From contig JAIPDL010000007.1 of assembly GCA_021737695.1 (NCBI GenBank), positions 1 to 64,000 of the forward strand: a DNA stretch of 64,000 nt. The letters are read 5' to 3'. Both the position numbers and the translations under genes were made by a program. The stretch comes from Desulfotignum sp. GTDB lineage: Bacteria; Desulfobacterota; Desulfobacteria; Desulfobacterales; Desulfobacteraceae. The notes below the pieces were generated by a model. It saw only the letters and a program-made list of their open reading frames with translations. It was not told the origin of the DNA and did no database searches. Below are positions 18,006 through 27,298 of this stretch, one piece after another (position 1 is the first letter of the stretch; every line of letters begins with the position of its first letter).

Positions 18006-20984
18006 ATGACCCGTCACACACATACCATTGGCCAGCGTATTCACAATTACGAAGTTGTAGCCGTCACCCCATTGCCCATAATTGATTCGACCTTGATACA
18101 GCTGGTGCACGATAAAACCCGGGCCCGGCATTTTCATATTGCCAACCAGGATAAAGAAAACACCTTCAGCGTTATTTTCAGAACGGTTCCCACCGATTCC
18201 ACAGGGGTTGCCCACATACTGGAACACACCGTGCTGTGCGGATCCCGCCATTTCAATGTCCGGGATCCGTTTTTTTCCATGATCAAGCGGAGTCTGTCCA
18301 CGTTTATGAACGCGTTCACCGCATCCGACTGGACCATGTATCCGTTTGCCACCCAGAATGAAAAAGATTATTACAATCTCATGGATGTGTACCTGGATGC
18401 GGCTTTTTTCCCGAAAATCGATGAATTGAGTTTCAAACAGGAGGGGTGCCGTCTGGACCTGGACCCGACACAGGATCCGGAACTGGTATACAAAGGCGTG
18501 GTGTACAACGAGATGAAAGGCGCCATGTCCTCCCCCAGCCAGGTCATGGGACGGGCACTGCTCCAGAGCCTGTATCCGAACACCACCTACAGCAACAATT
18601 CCGGCGGGGATCCTTTGCAAATCCCGAAACTGACCTGGCAGGATCTTAAACGCTTCCACAGCCGATACTACCATCCTTCCAACGCCCAGTTCTACACCTA
18701 TGGAAATCTGCCCCTGGAAAAAACCCTGGCGTTCATCCATGACAAGGTGCTGAACGGATTCGAGTTCTTGTCCGTGGATTCCTCAGTGCCTGCCCAGCCC
18801 CGGTGGCAGACCCCTCGACAGGAAACTTACACATATGCCTATTCCGATACTGACACCATGGAAAAAAAATATCAGGGGTGTGTGGCCTGGCTCACCTGCG
18901 ATGCCAAAGATGCATATGAAGTGCTGGTGCTCACTGTATTGGAACAGATTCTGATCGGCAATGCCGCATCTCCGTTAAGAAAAGCGCTGATCGATTCCAA
19001 CCTGGGGTCTGCACTGGCAGACGCATCCGGATTTGAACCGGACAACCGGGATACCATGTTTGCCATCGGGCTCAAAGACATAGAAAAAAATGCCGTGGCC
19101 CGGGTGGAATCCATTGTTTTTTCAACTCTTGAAAACCTGGTAAAAGAAGGGATCGCACCGGATCTGGTTGAATCCGCCATCCACCAGATCGAATTTTACA
19201 GAAAAGAGATCACCAACACCCCGTATCCTTTTGGTATCAAACTGCTGCTTTCCTTTGCCGGCAATCTGATCCATGACGGAGATCCTGTATCCTGCATCAA
19301 CATTGACGCAGACCTGGAACGGCTGCAACAGGCCCTTGCCAAAGGCGGTTTTCTGGAAGAACGGTTGAAAACCTATTTTATTGACAATCCCCACCGGGTG
19401 TTGTTCACCCTGGCACCTGACCCGGACCTGGAATCTGCCACGGAAAAGCAGATCAAAAAAGAATTGACAAAAATATATCAGCGTCTGTCCCAAAAAGATC
19501 GGGAAAAAATCGAACAGGATGCAAATCAGCTGGAGCAAATACAAGAGCAGCAGGAAGATCTGTCCGTGCTTCCCACACTGGAACTGACGGACGTGCCACC
19601 GGAAATTGAAATGATCTCTCCGGACCCACTGGACCAGGTGACACATGCGGCCGGCTATGACAAGGCCACTTCCGGCATTCTGTATTTCACCTGCCCCATG
19701 GGAGCTGGTCATGTGGCGACATCGTTGTTTCCCCTGGTCCCTTTTTTCTGCCAGGCCTTTACCCACAGCGGCACCGCCGGTCAATCCTATATCCAGATGG
19801 CGGAAAAAATAGACCGGTACACTGGCGGGGTGACCCTGTCTCCTTTTTCAGGTACCTATTTTGACAAGGAAGCAGATTCCCATGTGTTTCTGGCGCTCCA
19901 GGGAAAAGCGCTGGACCGGAACATCCCCCATCTGTTTGACATTATCAGGGAATTTGTTCTGACTTATGGATTCACTGATCTGGAACGGTTGAAAAACCTG
20001 CTGCTCCAGTACCGGGCCGGCATGGAATCCTCCATTGTCGCCACCGGTCACCGGTATGCCATTTCCCTGTCATCCCGGCATCTGTCCATGGCATCCCACA
20101 TCAATGAAATCTGGCACGGCATTGCCCAGTACCAGACCATTAAACAGATCGTTCAGGACATAACGGATCCAAAAAAAGCACAACCGGTGATGGAACAACT
20201 GGCAGAAAACCTGAATACCATGGCCAGGGGAATCCTACGCAAAGACAATTTCAAACCGGCCGTTATCGGAAGTCTGGGTGCCATCCAGCAGGCGGACCAG
20301 GCCATCGGACAGATGCTTACTGCGCTGCCGGACAGCTCCAGGCCGGCATTTTTCACTCCCGACATCCCCAGAGACACGCACGCCCCCCGGGACGGGTGGA
20401 TGACCAACACGGCGGTCTCGTTTGTGGGCCAGTCTTTTAAAACCGTGGGAATCACTCATGAAGACGCCCCGGGTCTGTCCGTGATCAGTAAAATTCTGCG
20501 GGCATTGTTTCTGCACCGGGAAATCCGGGAAAAAGGCGGAGCATACGGCGGATTTGCCATTTACAATTCCGAAGAAGGTATTTTCTCATTGGGTTCCTAT
20601 CGGGATCCCCATATCACACGCACCCTGGATGTCTATCAAAAAGCCTGTGAATACATCATGAAAGGGGACTACACCCAGACCGATGTCAAGGAAGCCATTC
20701 TTCAGGTGTGCTCTGATATCGATAAACCGGAAACTCCGGGACCGGCCGCCATGAAAGCGTTTTACCGGGATATCGCCCGGCTCACCGACGACATCCGCCG
20801 GCAGTTCAAGGATCAGCTGCTTCAGCTGGACAGAAACCGGGTCAAAGCCATCGCTCAAAAATATTTTGACCTGGATGGCCGGCAGGCGGGTGTCTCAGTC
20901 ATCTCCAGCAAAACCGCTTTGGAACAGGCCAACCTGTCTCTGGAAAAAGCAGGGCAGGCCCCGCTGGTTCTGAACAAGATATAA
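18006..20984 (+). CDS. M16C-family zinc metallopeptidase (presequence-protease type)
   Basis: The 992-aa protein has four M16-type domains. The inverted zinc motif HxxEH appears as HILEHTVLCGS near residue 75, with the distal glutamate probably in YNEMKGAM. A helical linker lies near residues 490-520, and the C-terminal half includes REKGGAYGG, the Arg/Tyr substrate-gripping element. Length and layout match PreP/insulinase-like peptidases that degrade small unstructured peptides inside a closed chamber. There is no signal peptide, so it is cytoplasmic. The ribosome site is weak and it may be coupled to the small gene upstream. Confidence 0.92.
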   Translation: MTRHTHTIGQRIHNYEVVAVTPLPIIDSTLIQLVHDKTRARHFHIANQDKENTFSVIFRTVPTDSTGVAHILEHTVLCGSRHFNVRDPFFSMIKRSLSTFMNAFTASDWTMYPFATQNEKDYYNLMDVYLDAAFFPKIDELSFKQEGCRLDLDPTQDPELVYKGVVYNEMKGAMSSPSQVMGRALLQSLYPNTTYSNNSGGDPLQIPKLTWQDLKRFHSRYYHPSNAQFYTYGNLPLEKTLAFIHDKVLNGFEFLSVDSSVPAQPRWQTPRQETYTYAYSDTDTMEKKYQGCVAWLTCDAKDAYEVLVLTVLEQILIGNAASPLRKALIDSNLGSALADASGFEPDNRDTMFAIGLKDIEKNAVARVESIVFSTLENLVKEGIAPDLVESAIHQIEFYRKEITNTPYPFGIKLLLSFAGNLIHDGDPVSCINIDADLERLQQALAKGGFLEERLKTYFIDNPHRVLFTLAPDPDLESATEKQIKKELTKIYQRLSQKDREKIEQDANQLEQIQEQQEDLSVLPTLELTDVPPEIEMISPDPLDQVTHAAGYDKATSGILYFTCPMGAGHVATSLFPLVPFFCQAFTHSGTAGQSYIQMAEKIDRYTGGVTLSPFSGTYFDKEADSHVFLALQGKALDRNIPHLFDIIREFVLTYGFTDLERLKNLLLQYRAGMESSIVATGHRYAISLSSRHLSMASHINEIWHGIAQYQTIKQIVQDITDPKKAQPVMEQLAENLNTMARGILRKDNFKPAVIGSLGAIQQADQAIGQMLTALPDSSRPAFFTPDIPRDTHAPRDGWMTNTAVSFVGQSFKTVGITHEDAPGLSVISKILRALFLHREIREKGGAYGGFAIYNSEEGIFSLGSYRDPHITRTLDVYQKACEYIMKGDYTQTDVKEAILQVCSDIDKPETPGPAAMKAFYRDIARLTDDIRRQFKDQLLQLDRNRVKAIAQKYFDLDGRQAGVSVISSKTALEQANLSLEKAGQAPLVLNKI

Positions 20985-20991
20985 CCGAACG

Positions 20992-21897
20992 TCAGTCGGA
21001 CATTTTTTTCAACAGCTCCGCCAGTTTCGGGTCAGCTGCCCGGGGAAAATCCGGTCTCATTCTGGCGATCTCCAGCGTATGCTGACCCAGGAGCCGGTAA
21101 AGGTCTGAATATCGGGGCATTTTTTTATCAATATCAGCCAGGTGCCGGGCGATGATCGTTTCATCGCCCCGGACCACCGGGCCGGTCAGGGCCTTGACAC
21201 TGCCCTGGGACGTAATATTTCCCAAGGTTCCCTGGATCAAAGGCGCCAGAATATCAAAGGCCTTGTCCGGGGGCAGACCGGCACTGCCCAGCAGGGTCAA
21301 GGCAAAATGCGCCACCGTCACCAGATAATTGGAGGCCACCACAGCAGCAGCATGGTACAGGGTTTTGGCATCTGTGGGAATGGTAAAAGGCCGGGCCTTT
21401 AATTGGGTCACGATTTGCTGACCCATGGTCTGGGCCCGATCCGTGCCTTCGATGGATATATTGATTCCCTGAAACGGGGAGGATGCATCCGGTGCATACG
21501 GTACAAACGACTGAAGCGGATGAAGCGAGCCCGTGGCAGCCCCTTTTTCCCGGGCCGACGACAGAATATCCGATGACAACGCCCCGGACAGATGAAATAC
21601 CACACTGTGCGCATCAAATCCTCTGGCCGCCGCCACCTGTTCACAAACCGGTTTGATCTGGATATCCGGCGTGGCAATAAAAATCAGATCACAGTCTCTG
21701 GCCGCTTTTGCCGGATCATTGAACACAGTCCCGCCCTGGACCCAGTCCATTGCTTTCTGGGCCGACTCCCGGGTTCTGCTGACAAATGCCCCGGGACAGT
21801 ATCCCTGGTGTGCCAGAAACACCGCCAGGTTGATGCCCACCCGTCCGCAGCCGATGATACAGAACCGCTTTTGGGTTTTATTTGTATTCATATTCAT
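20992..21897 (-). CDS. Rossmann-fold DUF2520 protein, candidate ketopantoate reductase
   Basis: The 301-aa protein opens with a Rossmann dinucleotide site, [12 protein letters not shown] near residue 13. A PF10727-like NAD(P) domain follows, then a helical DUF2520 domain (about 145-285). It starts inside the end of panB (overlap 20 bases; GGATG-type site within panB), implying coupled expression. Panto-pathway coupling makes it a candidate for the NADPH-dependent reduction of ketopantoate (PanE step; compare the alternative reductase PanG). That function is inferred from position and fold. The ORF track's 26-residue extension lies wholly inside panB and is dropped. Confidence 0.78.
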   Translation of the reverse strand: MNMNTNKTQKRFCIIGCGRVGINLAVFLAHQGYCPGAFVSRTRESAQKAMDWVQGGTVFNDPAKAARDCDLIFIATPDIQIKPVCEQVAAARGFDAHSVVFHLSGALSSDILSSAREKGAATGSLHPLQSFVPYAPDASSPFQGINISIEGTDRAQTMGQQIVTQLKARPFTIPTDAKTLYHAAAVVASNYLVTVAHFALTLLGSAGLPPDKAFDILAPLIQGTLGNITSQGSVKALTGPVVRGDETIIARHLADIDKKMPRYSDLYRLLGQHTLEIARMRPDFPRAADPKLAELLKKMSD

Positions 21898-22669
21898 CCG
21901 ATGGAAACCGGCCCAGCTGCACATCTTCAATATACTCAGCCACCCCTTTTCCGGCCGCAACTGCCAGATCGGCATATTTTTTCACGAATTTGGGCAGAAA
22001 CCGGTCATTGATCCCCAGCATGTCATGGAGCACCAGCACCTGACCATCACAATGGGGACCGGCCCCGATACCGATGGTGGGAATTTTCAGCACCTGGGTG
22101 ATCTTTTCAGATAGGGGAGACGGAATCCCTTCCAGCACCACGGAAAACGCACCGGCCGCTTCCACATCCTTTGCATCTTTCAGCAGCCGTTCCTCGTCCC
22201 GCTGGACCCTGAATCCCCCCATCTGGTGAACGGACTGGGGTGTCAGACCGATATGGGCCTGCACCGGAATCCCGGCTTTGGCCAATGCCGTAATCACCGG
22301 ACACACGTCAGCCCCGCCCTCCAGTTTCACGGCAGATGCCCCGGCTTCCTTTAAAAACCGGCCCGCATTCTGAACCGCGTCATTCAAAGCACCCTGGTAG
22401 GACATAAACGGCATGTCTCCGATCACCAGAGCCCGTTGACAGGCCCGGGCCACCATGGCGGTATGATACAGCATCTCATCCATGGTCACCGGCAATGTGG
22501 TTTCTCTGCCCTGAACCACCATACCCAGAGAATCCCCCACCAGAATGGAATCAATACCGGCCTGGTCCAGTATTCTTGCAAAAGGATAGTCATACGCGGT
22601 TAATGTGGTGATTTTTTTCCCCTGCTGCTTCATTTTCATAAACGTGGCTGTAGTTATCTGAGATGGCAT
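21878..22669 (-). CDS. panB: 3-methyl-2-oxobutanoate hydroxymethyltransferase (PanB)
   Basis: PanB makes ketopantoate from 2-oxoisovalerate and methylene-tetrahydrofolate, the first step of pantothenate and CoA synthesis. The 263-aa TIM barrel shows [16 protein letters not shown] near residue 24, the metal-binding [15 protein letters not shown] and [23 protein letters not shown] precedes the ATG. panC and panD are not in the window. The next gene overlaps its 3' end. Confidence 0.96.
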   Translation of the reverse strand: MPSQITTATFMKMKQQGKKITTLTAYDYPFARILDQAGIDSILVGDSLGMVVQGRETTLPVTMDEMLYHTAMVARACQRALVIGDMPFMSYQGALNDAVQNAGRFLKEAGASAVKLEGGADVCPVITALAKAGIPVQAHIGLTPQSVHQMGGFRVQRDEERLLKDAKDVEAAGAFSVVLEGIPSPLSEKITQVLKIPTIGIGAGPHCDGQVLVLHDMLGINDRFLPKFVKKYADLAVAAGKGVAEYIEDVQLGRFPSDEYEYK

Positions 22670-22737
22670 GGACGTTTCTCCTGAAATTTCGGGTTCACAA
22701 TTGTATGTTCACACCTTAGAACAAAACCGGATAAGTT

Positions 22738-24945
22738 TCAACCGGGATCTTTTACCCCTTGTTTGTGGCGCCATTCCTGGTATCGATGCATGGCAAACAG
22801 ACATTTTACCGCCCGTTCCGGGGAGGCGAAAAAAACCCCTTTGTAATCCAGATCATCAAACCGGTAAAGGGTTTTACTGGCGCCATCCGTCAACAGGCTT
22901 ACGCCCAACACCGGCTTGTTGTAGGTATGGGTCATCTGCACCACAAACCGGGTATAATCTTCTTCAATTTCCAGCACTGCCTGTTTGAAACCCGCCACCT
23001 GATCTGTGGTGATGGACGGGTCGGTATTGGAAACGGATGCAGCCATATTGTTGACCAGGACCCGTTTACCATGGATTCCCAGATGAATGACCGCATCACA
23101 CCCGTCCCATTTGAGCAGTTCTTTAAGACAGGTTTTGGGAATATCCGGGTTTCCTTCTCCCACGATATCCACGGGATTGCCATGACTCCAGAAATCGGGC
23201 AGTACTTTGTTCAGTCTGTCGATAATCTCATCAGGCAGCGGCGGCACAATCAGCCCGTGCTCCGTACAAAGGTCGGTTGCGACCACGCCCCAGCCGCCCC
23301 CCAGGGTCATGATGGCCACCCGGTTGCCTGCGGGCATCGGCAACGAGGAAAACACCGCAGACAGATCCAGCAGCTCCAGAGGCTGATCCACCTGGATAAT
23401 ACCGGCCTGACGGCAGGCGGCGTCAAAGACCTTTGCATTCGATGCCATAGCCCCGGTATGACTTGCGGCCGCCTGTTCGCCCTGCTCAGTGCGCCCCCCT
23501 TTGAGCACCACCACGGGTTTTTTCTGCGACACCCGCCGGGCACTGTTGAAAAACCGCCGGCCATCCTTGACGCTTTCGATATACAGCACCACGGTACGGG
23601 TCAATGCATCGATTTCAAAGGCTTCCATGTAGTCCTCAATGGTGACCATGGCTTCGTTCCCGGATCCGGAAAAAGCCCGGATACCGATATCCTGCTGTTC
23701 AGCAAACGCCAGCAGCTGGGTCCCCATATTCCCGGACTGACACACCAGGGCCGTGGATCCGGGCACTGGATATGCATGGGCCGCACTGCAGTAAAGCTGT
23801 GCATGGGGATTACACAGCCCCATGGTGTTGGGCCCCAGCACCAGAATACCGGCTTGTGCCGCAGCATCCACCACCTCTTTTTCCAGGGCCGCCCCTGTTT
23901 CTCCCACTTCCCGGAACCCGGAGGTGACCAGCAGCATGCCTTTGACGTTTCTGGCTGCCAGCTCGGGGATCAGTCCTTTGACATGCCGGGCCGGCACTGT
24001 CACCACGGCCAGGTCCACATCTTCAGGAATATCTGATACCGACCGGAATACCGGCCGACCCATGATGGGCACTCCCTTGGGATTCACCAGATAAATCCGG
24101 CCGTTGTAATTCCGGGACAGGGTATTGGTGGGCAGCATATGGCCCCATTTACCGATGGTAGCGGATGCCCCCACAAAAGCGATGGTTTCCGGATAAAAAC
24201 AGGCACCCAGGGTTTTCAGGTCTACCGGGTGTCGAAAACTTTCTGTTTTTTGAAGGCGTTGAAGGGCAATCAGCCCGTCTACGGCCACGGGCCGTCCGTC
24301 CGGGGCAATAATCAGGGGATTGATATCAATTTCCCGAATTTCCGGCCGGGAAAGGGCCAGATCTGACAGTCCTTTTAAAACCGTTTTCAATGTCTGCAAA
24401 TCACAGGCGGATTCTCCCCGGAATGCATTGAGCAGATCAGCACCGGGAAAGGTGGTCAGCATGTCGTCCATGTCTGCATCCGTCAACGGCGCAATCTTGA
24501 ACACCACCGCCTTAAGTGCTTCAGTAAAGATGCCGCCCAGACCGAACATAACCACCGGCCCAAACTGAGGATCCCTGAAGATACCGGCCACCAGTTCTCT
24601 TTTCCCCTGGACCATGGGCTGTACCAGAAACCCTTCCAGCTCCTTACCGGCCTGATCTGTCATTTTCCGGGCCGCCGTCTCAACCTGCGCGGCCGTGGCC
24701 AGACCCGGACAGACCAGACCGGCTTCGGTTTTATGTAAAATCGTTGAACCAAATCCCTTGAGAACCACGGGAAATCCAAGTTCGCGGGCCGCATCCGCTG
24801 CTTTTTGTGCGGTTTTCACTGCAATTTCAGCAACCACGGGCATGCCTGCGGCCTTAAAAATCCGTTTGGCATCCGCTTCCGTGAGCGAAGACTGATTGGT
24901 TTGGGCTGCGGCCGCCAGAATCGCGTCAATTTCAATGACATCCAT
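22738..24945 (-). CDS. ADP-forming acyl-CoA (acetate-CoA) ligase, fused subunits
   Basis: The 735-aa protein combines an N-terminal ATP-grasp domain (about 1-225) with a CoA-binding Rossmann domain (about 240-340, GASATIGKWGH) and succinyl-CoA-ligase-like domains (about 350-700). It interconverts acyl-CoA, ADP and phosphate with acid, CoA and ATP, giving substrate-level ATP or acyl activation. The beta-like domain precedes the alpha-like one, the reverse of some archaeal fusions. GGAGTG precedes the ATG. The start overlaps the TetR gene by 14 bases, so the two are co-expressed. The preferred acid is unknown. Confidence 0.88.
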   Translation of the reverse strand: MDVIEIDAILAAAAQTNQSSLTEADAKRIFKAAGMPVVAEIAVKTAQKAADAARELGFPVVLKGFGSTILHKTEAGLVCPGLATAAQVETAARKMTDQAGKELEGFLVQPMVQGKRELVAGIFRDPQFGPVVMFGLGGIFTEALKAVVFKIAPLTDADMDDMLTTFPGADLLNAFRGESACDLQTLKTVLKGLSDLALSRPEIREIDINPLIIAPDGRPVAVDGLIALQRLQKTESFRHPVDLKTLGACFYPETIAFVGASATIGKWGHMLPTNTLSRNYNGRIYLVNPKGVPIMGRPVFRSVSDIPEDVDLAVVTVPARHVKGLIPELAARNVKGMLLVTSGFREVGETGAALEKEVVDAAAQAGILVLGPNTMGLCNPHAQLYCSAAHAYPVPGSTALVCQSGNMGTQLLAFAEQQDIGIRAFSGSGNEAMVTIEDYMEAFEIDALTRTVVLYIESVKDGRRFFNSARRVSQKKPVVVLKGGRTEQGEQAAASHTGAMASNAKVFDAACRQAGIIQVDQPLELLDLSAVFSSLPMPAGNRVAIMTLGGGWGVVATDLCTEHGLIVPPLPDEIIDRLNKVLPDFWSHGNPVDIVGEGNPDIPKTCLKELLKWDGCDAVIHLGIHGKRVLVNNMAASVSNTDPSITTDQVAGFKQAVLEIEEDYTRFVVQMTHTYNKPVLGVSLLTDGASKTLYRFDDLDYKGVFFASPERAVKCLFAMHRYQEWRHKQGVKDPG

Positions 24946-25537
24946 GGTGTTTCACTCCGTTGAATATAATGTCCACAATGCCGCCAGCTGCGGCGGCCAC
25001 ATCCATTTTTTTGTCAAATATCACCTGTTTGAGGCAGGTGTGCTCAATGGCCCCGAGAATGACCTTTTGCAACAAAAAAGGATCCATGTCCGGCCGAAGC
25101 TCTCCTGTTTCCATGCCTTCCCGGATGATATCCAGAATGGTTCTGGCATATGTTTTCACCATGGCATAGGCCCCGGACTCATAATAGGACAGGGAATTGC
25201 GCACTTCCAGCAGCAGAATCCGGGCCAGTACCCGGTTGCGGGCATAGCTGTCCAGGCTGGCCAAAATAATGGCTTCCAGCTTCCCGATACAGGTCTGTTT
25301 TTCCTGGATACCGGTTTCTATCCCGGCTTGAAACGCGGCGAAATGCTGATGCAGCACCTGGTGGAGCAGGTCTTTTTTGTCCGTGAAATATTTATAGATC
25401 AACCCTTCGGTCACCCCGGCATTTCCGGCGATCTCCGCTGTGGTAATGGACTGAAAATCCTTGGTTTCCATGAGAAGGGAAAACGCGGTCATAATCTTAA
25501 TTTTTCCCGGCGGACCGGGTTTGGCGGGTTTTTTCAT
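24932..25537 (-). CDS. TetR-family transcriptional regulator
   Basis: The 201-aa protein has the TetR helix-turn-helix at about 25-60 (ITTAEIAGNAGVTEGLIYKYFTDKKDLL split around the recognition helix), followed by a helical ligand domain. It lies directly upstream of and overlaps the acyl-CoA ligase gene, so an acyl-CoA or fatty acid ligand is a reasonable guess. A near-palindrome (25576-25594) about 40 bases upstream of the start is a likely autoregulatory operator. Confidence 0.9.
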   Translation of the reverse strand: MKKPAKPGPPGKIKIMTAFSLLMETKDFQSITTAEIAGNAGVTEGLIYKYFTDKKDLLHQVLHQHFAAFQAGIETGIQEKQTCIGKLEAIILASLDSYARNRVLARILLLEVRNSLSYYESGAYAMVKTYARTILDIIREGMETGELRPDMDPFLLQKVILGAIEHTCLKQVIFDKKMDVAAAAGGIVDIIFNGVKHHGCH

Positions 25538-25575
25538 TGTGCCTGCTCTATTTTAAGTCGTATTTTCAACCAAAG

Positions 25576-25594
25576 GTGAGTAAAACTTACTTAC
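25576..25594. promoter_or_regulatory. Likely TetR operator
   Basis: GTGAGTAAAACTTACTTAC has 8-base half sites (GTGAGTAA and TTACTTAC) that match as inverted repeats at seven of eight positions. Its place just upstream of the TetR gene is typical for autorepression. Confidence 0.5.
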
Positions 25595-25655
25595 AAAACA
25601 TCGGTCTGTCAAGCCGTGATTTAAATAGCAGGTATGTATTGGTTAACAGGGGTAA

Positions 25656-26123
25656 TCAGTGTGGCAGGTTTTTCACAGCAGATCCAGACGATTCCATCTT
25701 TGTCACCGGCATCACCGCCATGGTAAGCCGGGACACACACACGGGTTCACCCGCCTCATTTTCAATGGTGATATCCCAGACATGGGTGGTGCGGCCCAAA
25801 TGTACCGGCCGGACCGTGCCGATCACTTTTCCTTGGCGCACCTGCTTGAGATGGTTGGCGGTGATCTGAAGTCCCACAGAGTAATGATCCGAGTCCAGGG
25901 CCAGATACGATGCCACGCTGCCCAGGGTTTCAGCCAGCACCACGGACGCGCCGCCATGCAGTATCCCCATGGGCTGGATGGTGCGGTGATCCACAGGCAT
26001 GGCCGCACAGATAAAATCCGGCCCGAATTCAGTAAATTCAATGCCCATATGGCCCACAATGGTTTTATCGATAACCGGTGCAAACGGTGCCAGGCTCAAA
26101 GGTTGTTTCCAGATCTGCGTCAT
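25656..26123 (-). CDS. Hotdog-fold acyl-CoA thioesterase (YdiI/MenI-like)
   Basis: The 155-aa protein resembles the PaaI/YdiI branch of hotdog thioesterases: MPVDHRTIQPMGILHGGASVVLAETLGS contains the HGG turn and catalytic glutamate region near residues 56-66. In E. coli, YdiI/MenI hydrolyses DHNA-CoA in menaquinone synthesis, and EntH proofreads enterobactin synthesis. The substrate here is not evident. AAGGAG precedes the ATG. It lies 17 bases after yibQ and may be the last gene of the cell-wall cluster. Confidence 0.87.
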   Translation of the reverse strand: MTQIWKQPLSLAPFAPVIDKTIVGHMGIEFTEFGPDFICAAMPVDHRTIQPMGILHGGASVVLAETLGSVASYLALDSDHYSVGLQITANHLKQVRQGKVIGTVRPVHLGRTTHVWDITIENEAGEPVCVSRLTMAVMPVTKMESSGSAVKNLPH

Positions 26124-26140
26124 TGGGTTCTCCTTATCGA

Positions 26141-27298
26141 TCAGCCGGGGATCATCACCATCCGGCTGGCAGGTACAATTCTAAATTCCCCCTTGATTTT
26201 GGGCAATTCCGCTTTCAGGGTTTTCAGGGTGGCGGGATAGGGATGACCAATACCGATGGCACTTCCATGTTTCCGGGCAATTTTTTTCAACTGGGCAAAC
26301 TGACCGGTAATATAGGATTGTTCCTGAATATTGTCTAAAAACACGTCCCGCTCACTGAACGGTATCTGAAGCAGGCGGGCCGCTGCCCGGCATTGTGATT
26401 TGGGTGCGGTCATGGAATCAACAAAGAACAGATTTCTTTTCTTGAGGATGGTAAATACCTGATACATCTGGCCGGCTTCGGCGGTCAGCCGGGAGCCCAT
26501 ATGGTTGTTGACCCCGGATGCCCCGGGTACATCATCTATATTTTTTTCCAGTTGCGCAATGAGCATATCCGGAGACATGCTTGCAAGCAAGGCCCCGGGC
26601 CCGGGATTCACTTCCGGATACTGGACCGGTTCCATGGGCAGATGCAGCATGATCAATGCCCCTTTTTCCCTGAGTATTCCTGCAATGGCCCGGCCATGGG
26701 GAGACCAGGGAAGAACCGAAAAACTGATATCGGGTTCCAGTGCATACAGGGCCATGGCCATCTGTTGATCATATCCGATATCATCGATAATCAGGGCGAT
26801 TTCATACAAACCTTCACCGCTTTCAGGAGCCGGAGCCGGACGATGATCGGCTCCGGGTCGGGGAGGAGGCACGGTTTCTTCAAACACTTCATACAGGACC
26901 GGATGCCCGTTTTTTTCCATCAACCCGGACTGTGGTGTGATATGATCCGCTTCTTGAGTATCCTTGACAACTTTGGGAGTTGGGTCTCCAGGCAATGATT
27001 TTTCCGGGAGTTCTGTTTTTTCAGGAGACGGGGTGGTCCGGGTTGCTGTATTTTCCCGGACAGGCGCTTTTGGTTGACGAATCAGCAGATCCGCCACCAT
27101 GGCCCCGATCAGACACACCGCCACCAGTACCATCAATCCGATCCCGATTTTTGTCAATTGAGACCTCAGATCGGTTTGTGGTTTTTTGCCGCTTTTACGC
27201 CTGGACGCGGTTGATTTTTTTTTCCCGGCCGGTTTTTTGCCAGCGGCTGTTTTTTTAGCACCCGCTGTTTTTCGGGAAGACGTTTTTTTACTTGTCAT
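26141..27298 (-). CDS. Divergent polysaccharide deacetylase family protein (YibQ-like)
   Basis: The 385-aa protein has a very basic cytoplasmic N-terminus (many Lys/Ala repeats, about 1-45), one membrane anchor (about 50-72), a linker, and a C-terminal DUF610 divergent polysaccharide deacetylase domain (about 155-385). IALIIDDIGYD and NNHMGSRLTA are recognisable. YibQ proteins sit beside envC and ctpA in many genomes and are thought to act in the periplasm at the cell wall. The ATG at 27298 overlaps the ctpA end, so the ORF-track extension is dropped. Confidence 0.85.
   Translation of the reverse strand: MTSKKTSSRKTAGAKKTAAGKKPAGKKKSTASRRKSGKKPQTDLRSQLTKIGIGLMVLVAVCLIGAMVADLLIRQPKAPVRENTATRTTPSPEKTELPEKSLPGDPTPKVVKDTQEADHITPQSGLMEKNGHPVLYEVFEETVPPPRPGADHRPAPAPESGEGLYEIALIIDDIGYDQQMAMALYALEPDISFSVLPWSPHGRAIAGILREKGALIMLHLPMEPVQYPEVNPGPGALLASMSPDMLIAQLEKNIDDVPGASGVNNHMGSRLTAEAGQMYQVFTILKKRNLFFVDSMTAPKSQCRAAARLLQIPFSERDVFLDNIQEQSYITGQFAQLKKIARKHGSAIGIGHPYPATLKTLKAELPKIKGEFRIVPASRMVMIPG

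Noticed and set aside
22759-24036. 425-aa plus-strand ORF antisense to the acyl-CoA ligase
   Set aside because: Shadow of the ADP-forming ligase gene; no ribosome site or recognisable domain.
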